Source of the DNA: PALSA-505 sp035308365
GTDB lineage: Bacteria > Actinomycetota > Actinomycetes > Streptosporangiales > Streptosporangiaceae
Assembly: GCA_035308365.1 (NCBI GenBank)
Contig: DATGGU010000183.1
Coordinates: 13,665-77,664 of the forward strand
Length of the DNA stretch: 64,000 nt
Direction of reading: 5' to 3'
How positions within the stretch are numbered: position 1 is the stretch's first letter; every line of letters begins with the position of its first letter. The notes below the pieces were generated by a model. The model was not told the origin of the DNA. It did no database searches and saw nothing but the letters and a program-made list of their open reading frames with translations. The position numbers were made by a program, and so were the translations under genes. This document shows, in pieces, positions 7,489-16,307 of the stretch.

Positions 7489-9798
7489 TCAGTCCACCAG
7501 GTCCAAGGCGGCCGCGACGATGCTGTCGGCGTCCAGGCCGTGGTAGCGGTAAACGTCGTCGATCGCGCCGGACTGGCCGAACCTGGTCACCCCCAGGTGG
7601 GTGGCCGGTACTCCATTGACACCAGCCAGGAACGCCAGCGTGTGCGGGTGCCCGTCCAGCACGGTGACCATCGGCCGGGCCCGCTCCGGCGGCAGCAGCC
7701 AGTCCAGGATCCAGGTGCCGGCTTCGCCGTAGCCGCGGCGCGCCTGCGTCGCGCGGAACAGCAGGTCCGGGCTGGTCAGGCAGAGCACGTCGGTACCGAA
7801 GCCGAGCGCGTCCAGCCGGCTGGCGGCGGTCAGCGCCTCGGGGACCAGCGCGCCCAGCACACAGATCGTCACGGCCGGCCGCGGGTGCTGGCGCAGCGGG
7901 TAGCCGCCCGCGACGACGCCACGCCTGCGTTCCTCCCGCGCGCCGGGGTCCTCCGGCACGGCGGCCAGCGCCTGGTTCACCGGGCGGGTGGACAGCCGCA
8001 GGTACGCTGAGCTGCCGTCCGGCCTGCCGAGCTGGCCGAGGCAGGCCAGCAGCACCCACTCGGCGTCCAGGGCGAACGCGGGTTCGTAGGCCACGCAGCC
8101 CGGCTGCTCGAGCCCGATGGACGGCGTCTTGATCGACTGGTGCGCGCCACCCTCGGGGGCGAGCGTCACCCCGGACGGCGTGCCGACCAGGATGGACTGG
8201 CCGCCGGCGTAGATGCCGAACGACCACGGCTCCAGCGCGCGCTCGACGAACGGGTCGTACAGCACGCCCACCGGCAGCAGTGGCTGGCCCCAGCGGCTCC
8301 AGGTGGCGCCCAGCTCACCGAGCAGGCCGACCAGGTTCGTCTCGGCTATGCCGAGCTCGATGTGCTGCCCGGACGGCTTCTCCCGCCAGTGCAGGATGGT
8401 CGAGGCGTCGTCGGCGAACCAGTCGGAGCGCTCGTCGGAGGACCACACCCCGACCTTGTTGACCCAGCCGCCGAGGTTGGTGCTTGAGGCCACGTCCGGG
8501 CTTACCGTGACGATCCGCCGCCCCACCTCGGGCGCCTCCCGGTTGAGGTCCAGCAGCGCCCGGCCAAGCGCGGCCTGGGTGCTGGCCACCCCGGCAGGGG
8601 TGCGGCCGAGGTCGGCTGGCAGTTCCGGCACCGCGACCAGGGCCGGCTGCTCCCGGCGCAGCCGCTGGGCGGTCGCCCGGCACAATTCGCCTTCCGCGGA
8701 TCCGTCCGGGAATCTCTGCCATGGATTTTCCGGATCTGTGCCGCTACGCCGGGCAAGCTCCGCGAGCTGGGATTCATTCAGCAGTGCCGAATGGTTCTGC
8801 GGGTGACCCTCGATGGCCAGCCCATAACCCTTGACGGTGTAGGCGAAGATTACCGTCGGCCGGTGATCGTCGATCATCGCGAACACGTCGGCAAGCGCGG
8901 CGAGGTCATGACCGCCCAGATTGCGGATGGCGGCCCGCAGTTCCTCGCCGGACAGGCCGGAGATCAGCTCCTTGACGATGCCGGCGTCCGGGCCGTGGCC
9001 GGGCAGCCGGTCGCGCAGCTCGCTGGCCGTGCAGCGCAGCAGCCGCTGGTACTCCGGGTTGGGCATCTCGTCGATCCTGGCGCGCAGCGCACCGCCGCCG
9101 GGCTTGGCCATGAGCTCTTCGAGCAGGTGACCGTACTTGGCGGTCAGCACCTGCCAGCCCGCGGCGGCGAACATACCCTGCAGCCGTGGCGTGCCGATCG
9201 CCGGCACGATGCGGTCCAGCGACTGCCGGTTCAGGTCGACGATCCAGACGACCTCGCCGAGCTCGCCGACCATGGGGTCGACAACCGCCTCCCAGACCGC
9301 GCCCTCGTCCAGTTCGGCGTCGCCGGCCAGGGAGTACTGCCGCCCGTGGCCGCCCCCGCCGAACTGTGTGTTCACGTACTGCCGGGCCAGCGCTCCCCAG
9401 ATCGGGGCGGTCGCGCCGATGCCCACCGAACCGGTCGAGTAGTCCGCCGGAACCGGGTCCTTGGACCGGCTCGGGTAACTCTGCAGCCCGCCGAACGAGC
9501 GCAGCGCCGTCAGGTAGGACTCGTCCAGCTCACCGAGCAGGTAGTTGATCGCGTGCAGCACCGGTGAGGCATGCGGCTTGACCGACACCCGGTCGCCCTG
9601 CTCGAGCTGGCCGAACCAGAGCGCCGTCATGATCGACACCATCGACGCGCTGGAGGCCTGGTGCCCGCCGACCTTGAGACCGGACGGGTTCTCCCTGACC
9701 CGGTTGGCGTGGTCCACGATCGCGGTGGACAGCCACAGCAGCCGCTGCTCGACCGAGCGCAGCACATCGGCCTGCGGCTGGCCCGGCATGACCGTCAC
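7489..9798 (-). CDS. AceE-like thiamine-diphosphate-dependent 2-oxoacid dehydrogenase E1 / transketolase-like enzyme
   Basis: The 769-residue protein aligns in outline with homodimeric pyruvate dehydrogenase E1. It has SFGGLQSYPSRSKDPVPADYSTGSVG-type substrate-channel sequence (near 105-125), a ThDP/Mg motif GDAELDEGAVWEA...DLNRQSLD (about 160-195), and a central pyrimidine-binding domain with the conserved glutamate region HIELGIAETNLVGLLGELG (about 475-495). A transketolase C-terminal domain follows. Canonical AceE is about 900 residues and has GDGEMDE, so this is a shorter, divergent paralogue. No E2 or E3 gene is nearby. GTG 9798 is preceded by GGAGGG at a good distance. It is last in the monooxygenase operon, so it may act on a C3-C4 keto product; the true substrate is unknown. 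Confidence 0.75.
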   Translation of the reverse strand: MTVMPGQPQADVLRSVEQRLLWLSTAIVDHANRVRENPSGLKVGGHQASSASMVSIMTALWFGQLEQGDRVSVKPHASPVLHAINYLLGELDESYLTALRSFGGLQSYPSRSKDPVPADYSTGSVGIGATAPIWGALARQYVNTQFGGGGHGRQYSLAGDAELDEGAVWEAVVDPMVGELGEVVWIVDLNRQSLDRIVPAIGTPRLQGMFAAAGWQVLTAKYGHLLEELMAKPGGGALRARIDEMPNPEYQRLLRCTASELRDRLPGHGPDAGIVKELISGLSGEELRAAIRNLGGHDLAALADVFAMIDDHRPTVIFAYTVKGYGLAIEGHPQNHSALLNESQLAELARRSGTDPENPWQRFPDGSAEGELCRATAQRLRREQPALVAVPELPADLGRTPAGVASTQAALGRALLDLNREAPEVGRRIVTVSPDVASSTNLGGWVNKVGVWSSDERSDWFADDASTILHWREKPSGQHIELGIAETNLVGLLGELGATWSRWGQPLLPVGVLYDPFVERALEPWSFGIYAGGQSILVGTPSGVTLAPEGGAHQSIKTPSIGLEQPGCVAYEPAFALDAEWVLLACLGQLGRPDGSSAYLRLSTRPVNQALAAVPEDPGAREERRRGVVAGGYPLRQHPRPAVTICVLGALVPEALTAASRLDALGFGTDVLCLTSPDLLFRATQARRGYGEAGTWILDWLLPPERARPMVTVLDGHPHTLAFLAGVNGVPATHLGVTRFGQSGAIDDVYRYHGLDADSIVAAALDLVD

Positions 9799-9827
9799 GT
9801 TCTTCCCTCCTGGTGTTCCCCCGCACT

Positions 9828-10079
9828 TCAGGGGTTGCGCAGCGAGATCTTGTCCGACTCCGCGATGATGTCGGCTTCGACGGCGCGCAGGCCTTCGCCC
9901 AGCCGCTCCCTGGCCTGGCGCAGCAACTTGAGCGAGTTGCTGGCGGGACCCTGCGCGGCCGAGCGCTCCGGCCCGGCGCCATGTTCCTCGATCAGATGCG
10001 CCTGGAGCGCCGCGGCGACCTCATCGGCTGCCTTCAGTGCGTGGTAGATGGCGCGCTCTCGTGCGTTGTTGTCAACCAT
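9828..10079 (-). CDS. Small helical protein (83 aa) of unknown function in the prm operon
   Basis: From ATG 10079 the protein is 83 residues, largely helical and charged (ARERAIYHALKAADEVAAAL; LLRQARERLGEGLRAVEADI), without cysteines or membrane segments. It lies between the chaperonin gene (93-base gap) and the AceE-like gene (29-base gap) and keeps the operon's direction and codon bias. In-frame starts at 10118 and 10154 are possible, since the GGGGAG before 10079 is very close to the ATG. It could be a subunit or assembly factor for one of its neighbours. No family recognised. Confidence 0.55.
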   Translation of the reverse strand: MVDNNARERAIYHALKAADEVAAALQAHLIEEHGAGPERSAAQGPASNSLKLLRQARERLGEGLRAVEADIIAESDKISLRNP

Positions 10080-10172
10080 CTCCCCAGTATCGCGTGCGAA
10101 CCTGACGGCCCGCCCGCCCATCCCCAAAGGCTCATCGGCAGTGGTGTGCGGCACTGTCCCGGTCGCGGCCGG

Positions 10173-11867
10173 TCAGCCGATGGAGGGGCCCAGGCCGAGG
10201 GACTGCGGTGTGCTGGCGTCGGGGGAGGGCTGGTGCAGGCCCTCGTCCAGCTCACCGTACTCGGTCATCAGCGCGCGGCTGCCGCCCCACGGGGTCTGTT
10301 CCTCGGCGATCAGCGTGTTGGTGGTGAGCAGCAGGCCGGCCACCGAGGCGCCGTTCTGCAGGGCTGACCTGGTCACCCGCAGCGGGTCGATGATGCCCAT
10401 CTCGATCATGTTGCCGTATCGGCCGGCCAGCGCGTCGAAGCCCTCGTCGGTGCCCATCTGCTCCATCTTGGCTACCACCTCGGCGCCGGGGTAGCCGGCG
10501 TTGGCCGCGATCAGGTAGGCGGGCTCGGCCAGCACGTTGCGGACGATCCGCACGCCGGTGGTGTGGTCGGCGGACTCGCCGGACAGGCCGTCCAGCGCGC
10601 CGGCCGAGTGCATGAGCGCCGCGCCGCCGCCGGCCACGATCCCTTCGGCCATGGCGGCCCGGGTGGCCGACAGCGCGTCCTCCACCCGGTGCTGCAGCTC
10701 TTTCAGCTCGGCCGGGGTCGGCGCGCCCACCCGGATGACGGCGACCTTGCCGGTCAGCGCGCCGATCCGCTCGGTCAGCACATCTTCGTCCACGCCGAAG
10801 GTTGCCCGTTCCAGCTCGGCCCGGAGCTGGGCCACCCGGAACTCGACGTCCTCGGACGAGCGGCTGCCGCCGATGATGGCGGTCTTGTCCGCGGTGACCC
10901 GCACCTGCGCGGCCCGGCCCAGATGCTCCAGCGTCATGGTCTCCAGGGTCAGCCCGGAGTGCTTGCTGTACACGGCGCCGCCGCACACCGCGGCGATGTC
11001 CTCCAGCTTGTGCAGGCGGCGGTCACCGAAGCCGGGCGCCCGGATGGCGACACACTGGAACATCCGGTTCACGTGGTTGTGCACCAGCATGCTCAGCGCG
11101 GTGCCCTCGACGTTTTCGGCGATGATGACCAGTGGCCGCGGCGCCCGCATTACCTTGTCCAGGATCGGCATGAGCTGCTGGACCTTGGTGATCTTCTCAC
11201 TGCACAGCAGGATGTAGGGGTCCTCGAGGATGGCCTCCAGGCTGGCCGGGCTGGTCACCAGGTACGGCGAGAGGTACCCGTTGTCGAACTCGAAGCCCTC
11301 GACGAAGTCCACGCTCATTCCGGAGGTGGACGATTCCTCCACGGTGACCACTCCGCCGTCGCCGACCGTGTGCAGGGCGTGTGCGATCACCGAGCCGACG
11401 GTGTCGTCGTCGTTGGCCGAGATCGCGGCCACCCGCTGGTAGTCCTGCTCGGTGGCCACCGGGTGGGCCACCTTCTGCAGGTACTCGACCAGCCGTGCCA
11501 CCGCCAGGTCGATGCCGCGCTTGACCAGCACCGGGTTGGCGCCCTCGCCGATGGCCTGCATACCCTCCCTGACGATCGCCTGCGCGATCACCGTGGCGGT
11601 GGTGGTGCCGTCGCCGACGATGTCGTTGGTCTTGATCGCTGCTTCCTTGACCAGCTGGGCGCCCATGTTCTCGAACTGGTCCCTGAGGTGGATCTCCCGG
11701 GCGATGGTCACGCCGTCGTTGGTGACGACCGGCGACCCGGTGATCTTCTCCAGGATGACGTTGCGGCCCTTGGGCCCGAGCGTCGACTTCACGGCTTCGG
11801 CCAGCTGGTCGACTCCTGCCAGCAGCAGGCGGCGGGCGTCCTCGCCGAAACGCAGTTCCTTGGCCAT
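10173..11867 (-). CDS. groEL: GroEL-like chaperonin dedicated to the monooxygenase (MimG type)
   Basis: The 564-residue protein is a full-length HSP60: AKELRFGEDARRLLLAGVDQ at the N-terminus, the ATPase loop VGDGTTTATV near residue 87, an apical domain, and AAMAEGIVAGGGAAL in the returning equatorial domain. The C-terminus ends SLGLGPSIG and lacks the GGM tail of housekeeping GroEL. No groES is next to it. Chaperonins of this type are linked to mycobacterial mimABCD and rhodococcal prm loci, where MimG is known to be needed to fold the large hydroxylase subunit in heterologous hosts. AGGAGGA precedes ATG 11867. The gene sits 16 bases after the alcohol dehydrogenase. Confidence 0.9.
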   Translation of the reverse strand: MAKELRFGEDARRLLLAGVDQLAEAVKSTLGPKGRNVILEKITGSPVVTNDGVTIAREIHLRDQFENMGAQLVKEAAIKTNDIVGDGTTTATVIAQAIVREGMQAIGEGANPVLVKRGIDLAVARLVEYLQKVAHPVATEQDYQRVAAISANDDDTVGSVIAHALHTVGDGGVVTVEESSTSGMSVDFVEGFEFDNGYLSPYLVTSPASLEAILEDPYILLCSEKITKVQQLMPILDKVMRAPRPLVIIAENVEGTALSMLVHNHVNRMFQCVAIRAPGFGDRRLHKLEDIAAVCGGAVYSKHSGLTLETMTLEHLGRAAQVRVTADKTAIIGGSRSSEDVEFRVAQLRAELERATFGVDEDVLTERIGALTGKVAVIRVGAPTPAELKELQHRVEDALSATRAAMAEGIVAGGGAALMHSAGALDGLSGESADHTTGVRIVRNVLAEPAYLIAANAGYPGAEVVAKMEQMGTDEGFDALAGRYGNMIEMGIIDPLRVTRSALQNGASVAGLLLTTNTLIAEEQTPWGGSRALMTEYGELDEGLHQPSPDASTPQSLGLGPSIG

Positions 11868-11883
11868 CGGGGGTCCTCCTCCG

Positions 11884-12909
11884 TTACGGAACGAGAATGG
11901 CGCGGCCGCGCACCCGGCCGGCGTCGAGATCGGCCAGGGCGTCGGCCGCGGCCTCCAGCGGGTAGGTCCGGGTGTGCAGGGTCACCCGGCCGCCCTCGGC
12001 CAGCGCCATCAGCTCGGCGAGCTCGTTGTAGGTCCCGACGATGTTCCCGATGATGTTGCGCTCGGTCGAGATGATGTCCAGCGTCGGGATGTGCACCTCG
12101 CCGCCGTAGCCGATGACGTAGTACGAGCCCGCCGGGCGGGTCATCGCGAAGCCGTCCATCTCCGCGCCCTGCTCGGCCACGAAGTCGAACACCACGTGCG
12201 CGCCCTGCCCGCCGGTCAGTTCCTTGACCGCGTCCACCTGGCCGCCGTCGGCCACCACGCTGTGCTGTGCGCCGAGCTGCTCGGCCAGCTTGAGCGCGTC
12301 CGGGTTGCGGTCAACCACGATGATCCTGGTCGCGGTCAGCGCGGCCAGGCACTGGATGCCGATGTGGCCGAGGCCGCCGGCCCCGATGATCACGGCGGTG
12401 GTGCCCGGGTAGAGCAGCGGGATCGCCTTGCGCACGGCGTGGTAGGCGGTGATGCCGGCGTCGGCCAGCGCGGCCACGTCCTGCGGCCTGGTCGACGGGT
12501 CCAGCTTGACGCAGCACCTGGCCGAGGTCAGCAGGTACTCGGCCATCCCGCCGTCGGTGCTCAGCCCGGGGAACGAGTTGTTCTCGCAGTGCATGTCGTC
12601 GCCGGCCCGGCAGGCGCGGCACAGCCCGCAGGTCGGGGTGGGGTGCAGGATCACCGTGTCGCCCACCGCCACGTTGGTGACCGCGGAGCCGGTCTCGTGC
12701 ACCCACCCGGCGTTCTCGTGGCCCAGGATGTACGGCAGCTCGACGCCCATCGCGGCGGCCCACTGGCCCTCGATGATGTGCAGGTCGGTGCGGCACACCC
12801 CGGCGCCGCCTATCTTCACGATCACGTCCAGCGGCCCGGAGATGGCCGGCTCCGGCACGTCGTCGATGACCGGTTGCTTGTGGTACCCGTGCAGCCTGAC
12901 CGCCTTCAC
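11884..12909 (-). CDS. adh: Zinc-dependent NAD alcohol dehydrogenase
   Basis: The 341-residue medium-chain dehydrogenase has catalytic zinc ligands in GVCRTDLH and GHENAG. The structural zinc cluster is CGLCRACRAGDDMHC (four cysteines, near residues 95-110), and the Rossmann motif is GAGGLGHIG, near 178. VVDRN at the end of beta-2 has an aspartate, favouring NAD over NADP. The start is GTG 12909, which overlaps the previous stop (GTGA) and follows GGAGG; an upstream in-frame ATG would extend into the neighbouring gene. In propane loci the equivalent enzyme oxidises 1- or 2-propanol, so this is the likely second step of the pathway. Confidence 0.92.
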   Translation of the reverse strand: MKAVRLHGYHKQPVIDDVPEPAISGPLDVIVKIGGAGVCRTDLHIIEGQWAAAMGVELPYILGHENAGWVHETGSAVTNVAVGDTVILHPTPTCGLCRACRAGDDMHCENNSFPGLSTDGGMAEYLLTSARCCVKLDPSTRPQDVAALADAGITAYHAVRKAIPLLYPGTTAVIIGAGGLGHIGIQCLAALTATRIIVVDRNPDALKLAEQLGAQHSVVADGGQVDAVKELTGGQGAHVVFDFVAEQGAEMDGFAMTRPAGSYYVIGYGGEVHIPTLDIISTERNIIGNIVGTYNELAELMALAEGGRVTLHTRTYPLEAAADALADLDAGRVRGRAILVP

Positions 12910-13610
12910 TTGTCCTCCTGGCCTAGTCCCCGGGTCTGGTATCTGTGCGCCAGCAGCCCCGTGCACACGCCCGCGTTCGCCTCAATGCTGATCCGGGTGG
13001 TGCGGGCGCGGCGCAGGTGCAGCGGCAGCCCGTCCAGGCCGACCGGCTCCCCGGTGACCGGGTCGATCAGCAGCGGCGCGTCGTCGCCCGCGGGCAGCCC
13101 GAGCTCGGCGCGCCGCTGTCTCAGCCTGCCCGCCGGCTGAGACAGCGGCAGCTCGCCGAGCGTCATCCCGGCCAGTGCCGCGGGCTCGGTGCCCGCGGCA
13201 AGCAGCGGCCTGCACACCTGGTCGGTGCCGGCCATCACGGCCTTACGCAGGAAGTCCGCCCGCAGCCCGTCCAGCTCGCTGACCGCCTCGCCGTCGAAGG
13301 AAGCCGCGAACCCGGCCTGGGCGGCCACCCCGTCGTTGATCGCGTCCGAGGCGAAATGGTCCTCGAGCACGATCTCGGCGGTCCGCACGCCCGCCACCGC
13401 GGCCACCGCGTCGTAGGCGTCGGCGACCATCAGGAAGGCGAAGTTGGGCGCGCAGAAGTAGGTGGGCAGCCGCAGCGTGACCCGCGCGTCGCCGTCCCCG
13501 GTCACCGTGCATGAGGTGACGAAGCCGAGCGAGGTCACCGGCTCGTCCAGCTCCGGGTCGCGCACGGTGTCCAGGGCCGCGAGCACGCGGTCACGTACCG
13601 GTGCGGTCAT
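12906..13610 (-). CDS. DUF59 / MIP18-family metal-sulfur assembly protein
   Basis: Residues 1-105 form a DUF59 domain (VRDRVLAALDTVRDPELDEPVTSLGFV, then LRLPTYFCAPNFAFLMVAD) like PaaD and MIP18, which help assemble iron-sulfur or other metal centres. The conserved DPEL motif and the cysteine in FCAPN are present. The extra 130 residues have no recognised domain and include isolated cysteines (QVCRP, GVCTG). It overlaps both neighbours by a few bases, so translation is coupled to the amidohydrolase and the alcohol dehydrogenase. A role in maturing the diiron or Fe-S centres of PrmA or PrmB is inferred from context. Confidence 0.75.
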   Translation of the reverse strand: MTAPVRDRVLAALDTVRDPELDEPVTSLGFVTSCTVTGDGDARVTLRLPTYFCAPNFAFLMVADAYDAVAAVAGVRTAEIVLEDHFASDAINDGVAAQAGFAASFDGEAVSELDGLRADFLRKAVMAGTDQVCRPLLAAGTEPAALAGMTLGELPLSQPAGRLRQRRAELGLPAGDDAPLLIDPVTGEPVGLDGLPLHLRRARTTRISIEANAGVCTGLLAHRYQTRGLGQEDK

Positions 13611-14659
13611 CAGCCTTCGACCAGTTGCGCGTCATCCCGTGCGGCCGGGGTGCCCTCACCGGCGTCCAGCCTGCATTCGGCGGGCACGTCGATGCCGTAC
13701 AGCTTGGCCGCGTTCAGCCCGAGGATCTTCTTCTTGCCCGCGATGCCGAGCCGCGGGTAGTCGGCCAGCTCGGAGTCGTCCGGCATCTCCCAGTCGACGA
13801 ACCCCTCGACCTGCCACTTCGGCTCCCAGATGCCGTAGTCGCTGCCGAAGGTCATCTTGTCCTCGCCGACCCAGAACAGCAGTTCGCCCATGACCTTGGC
13901 GAAGAACTTCGGCCGTGCGTGCATGAGACCGCCGATCACCACGGCCAGGCCGGCGTAGACGTTCGGCTCCTGGGTGGCCATGAAGCAGAAGTCCTCGATC
14001 CGGGGCAGGCCGACATGCTCGACGATGAAGTTCAGGCCGGGGAAGTCGGTCGCGCAGTGGTCGACGTCCGACACGTCGAACGCGTCCTTGTCAAGCGGCC
14101 AGATCGTCGGGCCCTTGTGCACGTGGACGTTCTTGATGCCGAGCTCCTGGGCGGCGGCCAGGAACGTGTAGGCCTCCGGGTCGCTCAGCTTGTAGCCGCG
14201 CGATCCCTTGTTCCACTCGGCGGTGTAGAGCTTGACGCCGGTGGAGCCGAATCGCTCGACGTTGTGCCGCAGCTCCTTCAGGCCTTCCTCGCCGTCCCGC
14301 GGGTCGAACCGGGTGTTGCAGATGAACTTGCCCGGGTGCTTCTCACCCATCAGCGCGTTGCGCTCGGTGGTGTTGAAACCCTCCTTGTACCACTCCTTCA
14401 GGTACGTGGGCTGGAAGATGGCCACGTCCACGTGGCCGTCCTCGAAGACGTCTTTCATCAGGTCGTCTTCGGAGTACTTCTGGAAGTGCTCGAGCGGCCA
14501 GTGCGTCTGCGGCGGGCCCAGCCCCTGGTAGGCGTGGAAGCACTCGATCCAGCCCTTGGCATATTTCTCCGCCCCCGGCACCCAGTTGTCCGGGGCGGCG
14601 TTCCAGTAGTGCATATGGCTGTCCACAACGAAGTACTTCTCGCCGTCTTTCTCGTACAC
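13610..14659 (-). CDS. Amidohydrolase-2 family protein of the prm operon
   Basis: The 349-residue protein is an ACMSD-like metal-dependent amidohydrolase. It has VVDSHMHYWN (HxH metal site, near residue 13), KLYTAEWNKG, HVHKGPT and IVEHVGLPR strands carrying further histidines, and the late FGSDYGIWEP aspartate near residue 290. Start GTG 14659 follows AGGAGG by 4 bases. The same family occurs directly after prmD/mimD in rhodococcal and mycobacterial clusters, where it has been linked to obtaining active monooxygenase rather than to a known substrate. It is separated from prmD by a strong hairpin, and overlaps the DUF59 gene. Confidence 0.85.
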   Translation of the reverse strand: MYEKDGEKYFVVDSHMHYWNAAPDNWVPGAEKYAKGWIECFHAYQGLGPPQTHWPLEHFQKYSEDDLMKDVFEDGHVDVAIFQPTYLKEWYKEGFNTTERNALMGEKHPGKFICNTRFDPRDGEEGLKELRHNVERFGSTGVKLYTAEWNKGSRGYKLSDPEAYTFLAAAQELGIKNVHVHKGPTIWPLDKDAFDVSDVDHCATDFPGLNFIVEHVGLPRIEDFCFMATQEPNVYAGLAVVIGGLMHARPKFFAKVMGELLFWVGEDKMTFGSDYGIWEPKWQVEGFVDWEMPDDSELADYPRLGIAGKKKILGLNAAKLYGIDVPAECRLDAGEGTPAARDDAQLVEG

Positions 14660-14681
14660 AGTTCCTCCTCGTTGCGGGCCG

Positions 14682-14723
14682 GGGTCCAGCGGTCCGTCCT
14701 ACCCTGCTTAGACCGCTGGACCC
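14682..14723 (-). promoter_or_regulatory. Strong hairpin between prmD and the amidohydrolase gene
   Basis: Perfect 13-bp arms, GGGTCCAGCGGTC at 14682-14694 and GACCGCTGGACCC at 14711-14723, enclose a 16-nt loop. There is no U-run after it on the transcribed (minus) strand and the next RBS follows at once. It therefore looks like an RNA-processing, stabilising or attenuating stem that could set the ratio of monooxygenase subunits to downstream proteins, rather than a complete terminator. Confidence 0.7.
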
Positions 14724-14736
14724 GTGGCGGCAAGGG

Positions 14737-15108
14737 CTACTGACGTGCGGTCAGGTCGAAGCCGAGGTAGTCGGCGGCGTCCTCGGGGTTGGCGAACATG
14801 ATCGTCTTGTCGTCCAGGTGGACCATCCGGCCGTAGTGGGTCGACATGGACTCCTCGAACTCCGCCGCGTTGAACCAGCCCGGCTCCTCGCCGGCCGCCT
14901 CATCGATGTCGGCGTAGATCACCTCGAACATGCCCTGGCCGTCCACCCGCATCATCGACGGCAGCCAGGTGACGGTGACGTTGGGCAGCTTCTCGAGTAC
15001 CTGGGCGACGACCTCGCCGACCTGGTTGTTCATCAGGGTGAACCCGCACATGTTGGAGGCCGTGTTGTTCGGCTTGAACGGGCTCTGCGCGGTCTTGAAC
15101 GTGGTCAC
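14737..15108 (-). CDS. prmD: Monooxygenase coupling (effector) protein PrmD/MimD
   Basis: The 123-residue protein matches the MmoB/DmpM regulatory family: NMCGFTLMNNQVGEVVAQVLEKLPNVTVTWLPSMMRVDGQG. It controls substrate access and electron transfer at the diiron site of the hydroxylase. Start is GTG 15108, giving a GTGA overlap with the prmC stop; a longer in-frame extension would run inside prmC and has no family similarity. Length is about 10 residues above the usual 110-115. The order A-B-C-D is that of prm and mim clusters rather than thmADBC. Confidence 0.88.
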   Translation of the reverse strand: MTTFKTAQSPFKPNNTASNMCGFTLMNNQVGEVVAQVLEKLPNVTVTWLPSMMRVDGQGMFEVIYADIDEAAGEEPGWFNAAEFEESMSTHYGRMVHLDDKTIMFANPEDAADYLGFDLTARQ

Positions 15109-16271
15109 TGGGCAAGCTCCTTCGGTGTTTCCAGGCCAAGGTCGGACAGGATGCCGCTGAAGCGGATCTTGGCGCGGTCGAGGGCGTCCTCGAAGCGCGG
15201 CGGCTTCGCCTCCGGTTGCGACCACAGCGGCTGCAGCCCCCGGGCGGCGGCGATGACCCGTGGCACCCAGTTGGACAGCCACTCGCCCATGATGTGCTTG
15301 TTGTGGCCGGCGAACTCGCGGTCATTGGCCAGCAGCTCGAACATCGCCCGGGTGTAGCGCAGGTCTCGCTCGGCGAAGTCGTATTCCTCGGCGCCGACGA
15401 TGGTCGGGGTGACGAAATCGCCGTTGCGGGGGGCGGCGTGCATGATCAGGTCGCTGCGGAACGGCTCGCCGGCCAGCGGCTCGAAGACCACGTTGGCGGC
15501 GAAGATGGCCTCGCACCAGTCGTCGATGCCGGTGAGCGCCTCGGCGACCCTGCGGACCTCCTGCCAGGCCGGGTCACTGTTCCACGTCTCGAGGTGCGCG
15601 GTGCCGTCGAATCCCGGGACTTCCTCGCTCAGCGTCAGGTTGTACAGGGCCAGGTCCTGCGCGGAGCGGATCCGGTGCATGCTGTTCACCGAGATCGCGT
15701 TGTTGTGCATGTTCGTCGGGGCCCGGCGGTTGGCGTTGGCGAACAGGTACAGGCCCAGGCCGTGGTCCACGTGCATCCAGGCTCCGACGTTGCGCTCGAT
15801 GAACGTCACCCAGCTGCGGTTCCACTGCTCGAAGGCCTTGGCCGAGCGGGCGGCGTCGACGTTGGCGTTGAGCTGGCGCACCACGTTGGCGTTGTACCGG
15901 TAGAGGGTGAGCTCCCACTCCTCATTCGGGTCGCGGAACTCGTGCCAGCCGTGGGCCGGCCAGTCGTAGCCCTTGCCACCGGAGCCCGGGTAGCGTTCGG
16001 GCTCGGGCTTGTCCGACCCCCAGGCCTTCAGCGCGGTCCAGTCCAGCGGGTAGCCGCCGCGCCCGTCGGAGAACCCGTACAGCCAGCCCTGGGCGAGGTA
16101 GTGCCGTGGGTCGGGCTGGACCTCGACGGTCACGTCCTCGTAGTGGGTCTGCTTGCGCTTGGCCGGTACGTAGTAGTTGAACCGCCGGGCATTGGAGTCG
16201 GGGAACTCTTTGGCACCGGCTTCGGCATCGGTGAAGACGGGCTTCGGGACGCTGCGTTGTTCAGTAGGCAT
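15105..16271 (-). CDS. prmC: Propane-type monooxygenase hydroxylase small (beta) subunit
   Basis: The 388-residue protein is the beta subunit of a soluble diiron monooxygenase hydroxylase. It contains RRFNYYVPAKRKQTHYEDVTVEVQPDPRHYLAQGWLYGF-type N-terminal sequence and the ferritin-like helical body (WVTFIERNVGAWMHVDHGLGLY; NAISVNSMHRIRSAQDLALYN). As usual for beta subunits, the full diiron ligand set is not kept; it binds PrmA to form the (alpha-beta)2 core. Length fits PrmC/MimC (about 370). AAGGA lies 4 bases before ATG 16271. The gene overlaps prmD. Confidence 0.92.
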   Translation of the reverse strand: MPTEQRSVPKPVFTDAEAGAKEFPDSNARRFNYYVPAKRKQTHYEDVTVEVQPDPRHYLAQGWLYGFSDGRGGYPLDWTALKAWGSDKPEPERYPGSGGKGYDWPAHGWHEFRDPNEEWELTLYRYNANVVRQLNANVDAARSAKAFEQWNRSWVTFIERNVGAWMHVDHGLGLYLFANANRRAPTNMHNNAISVNSMHRIRSAQDLALYNLTLSEEVPGFDGTAHLETWNSDPAWQEVRRVAEALTGIDDWCEAIFAANVVFEPLAGEPFRSDLIMHAAPRNGDFVTPTIVGAEEYDFAERDLRYTRAMFELLANDREFAGHNKHIMGEWLSNWVPRVIAAARGLQPLWSQPEAKPPRFEDALDRAKIRFSGILSDLGLETPKELAQ

Positions 16272-16307
16272 GAGGTCCTTCCTTACGGTTCGTGTTCCCC
16301 GGGAGGC

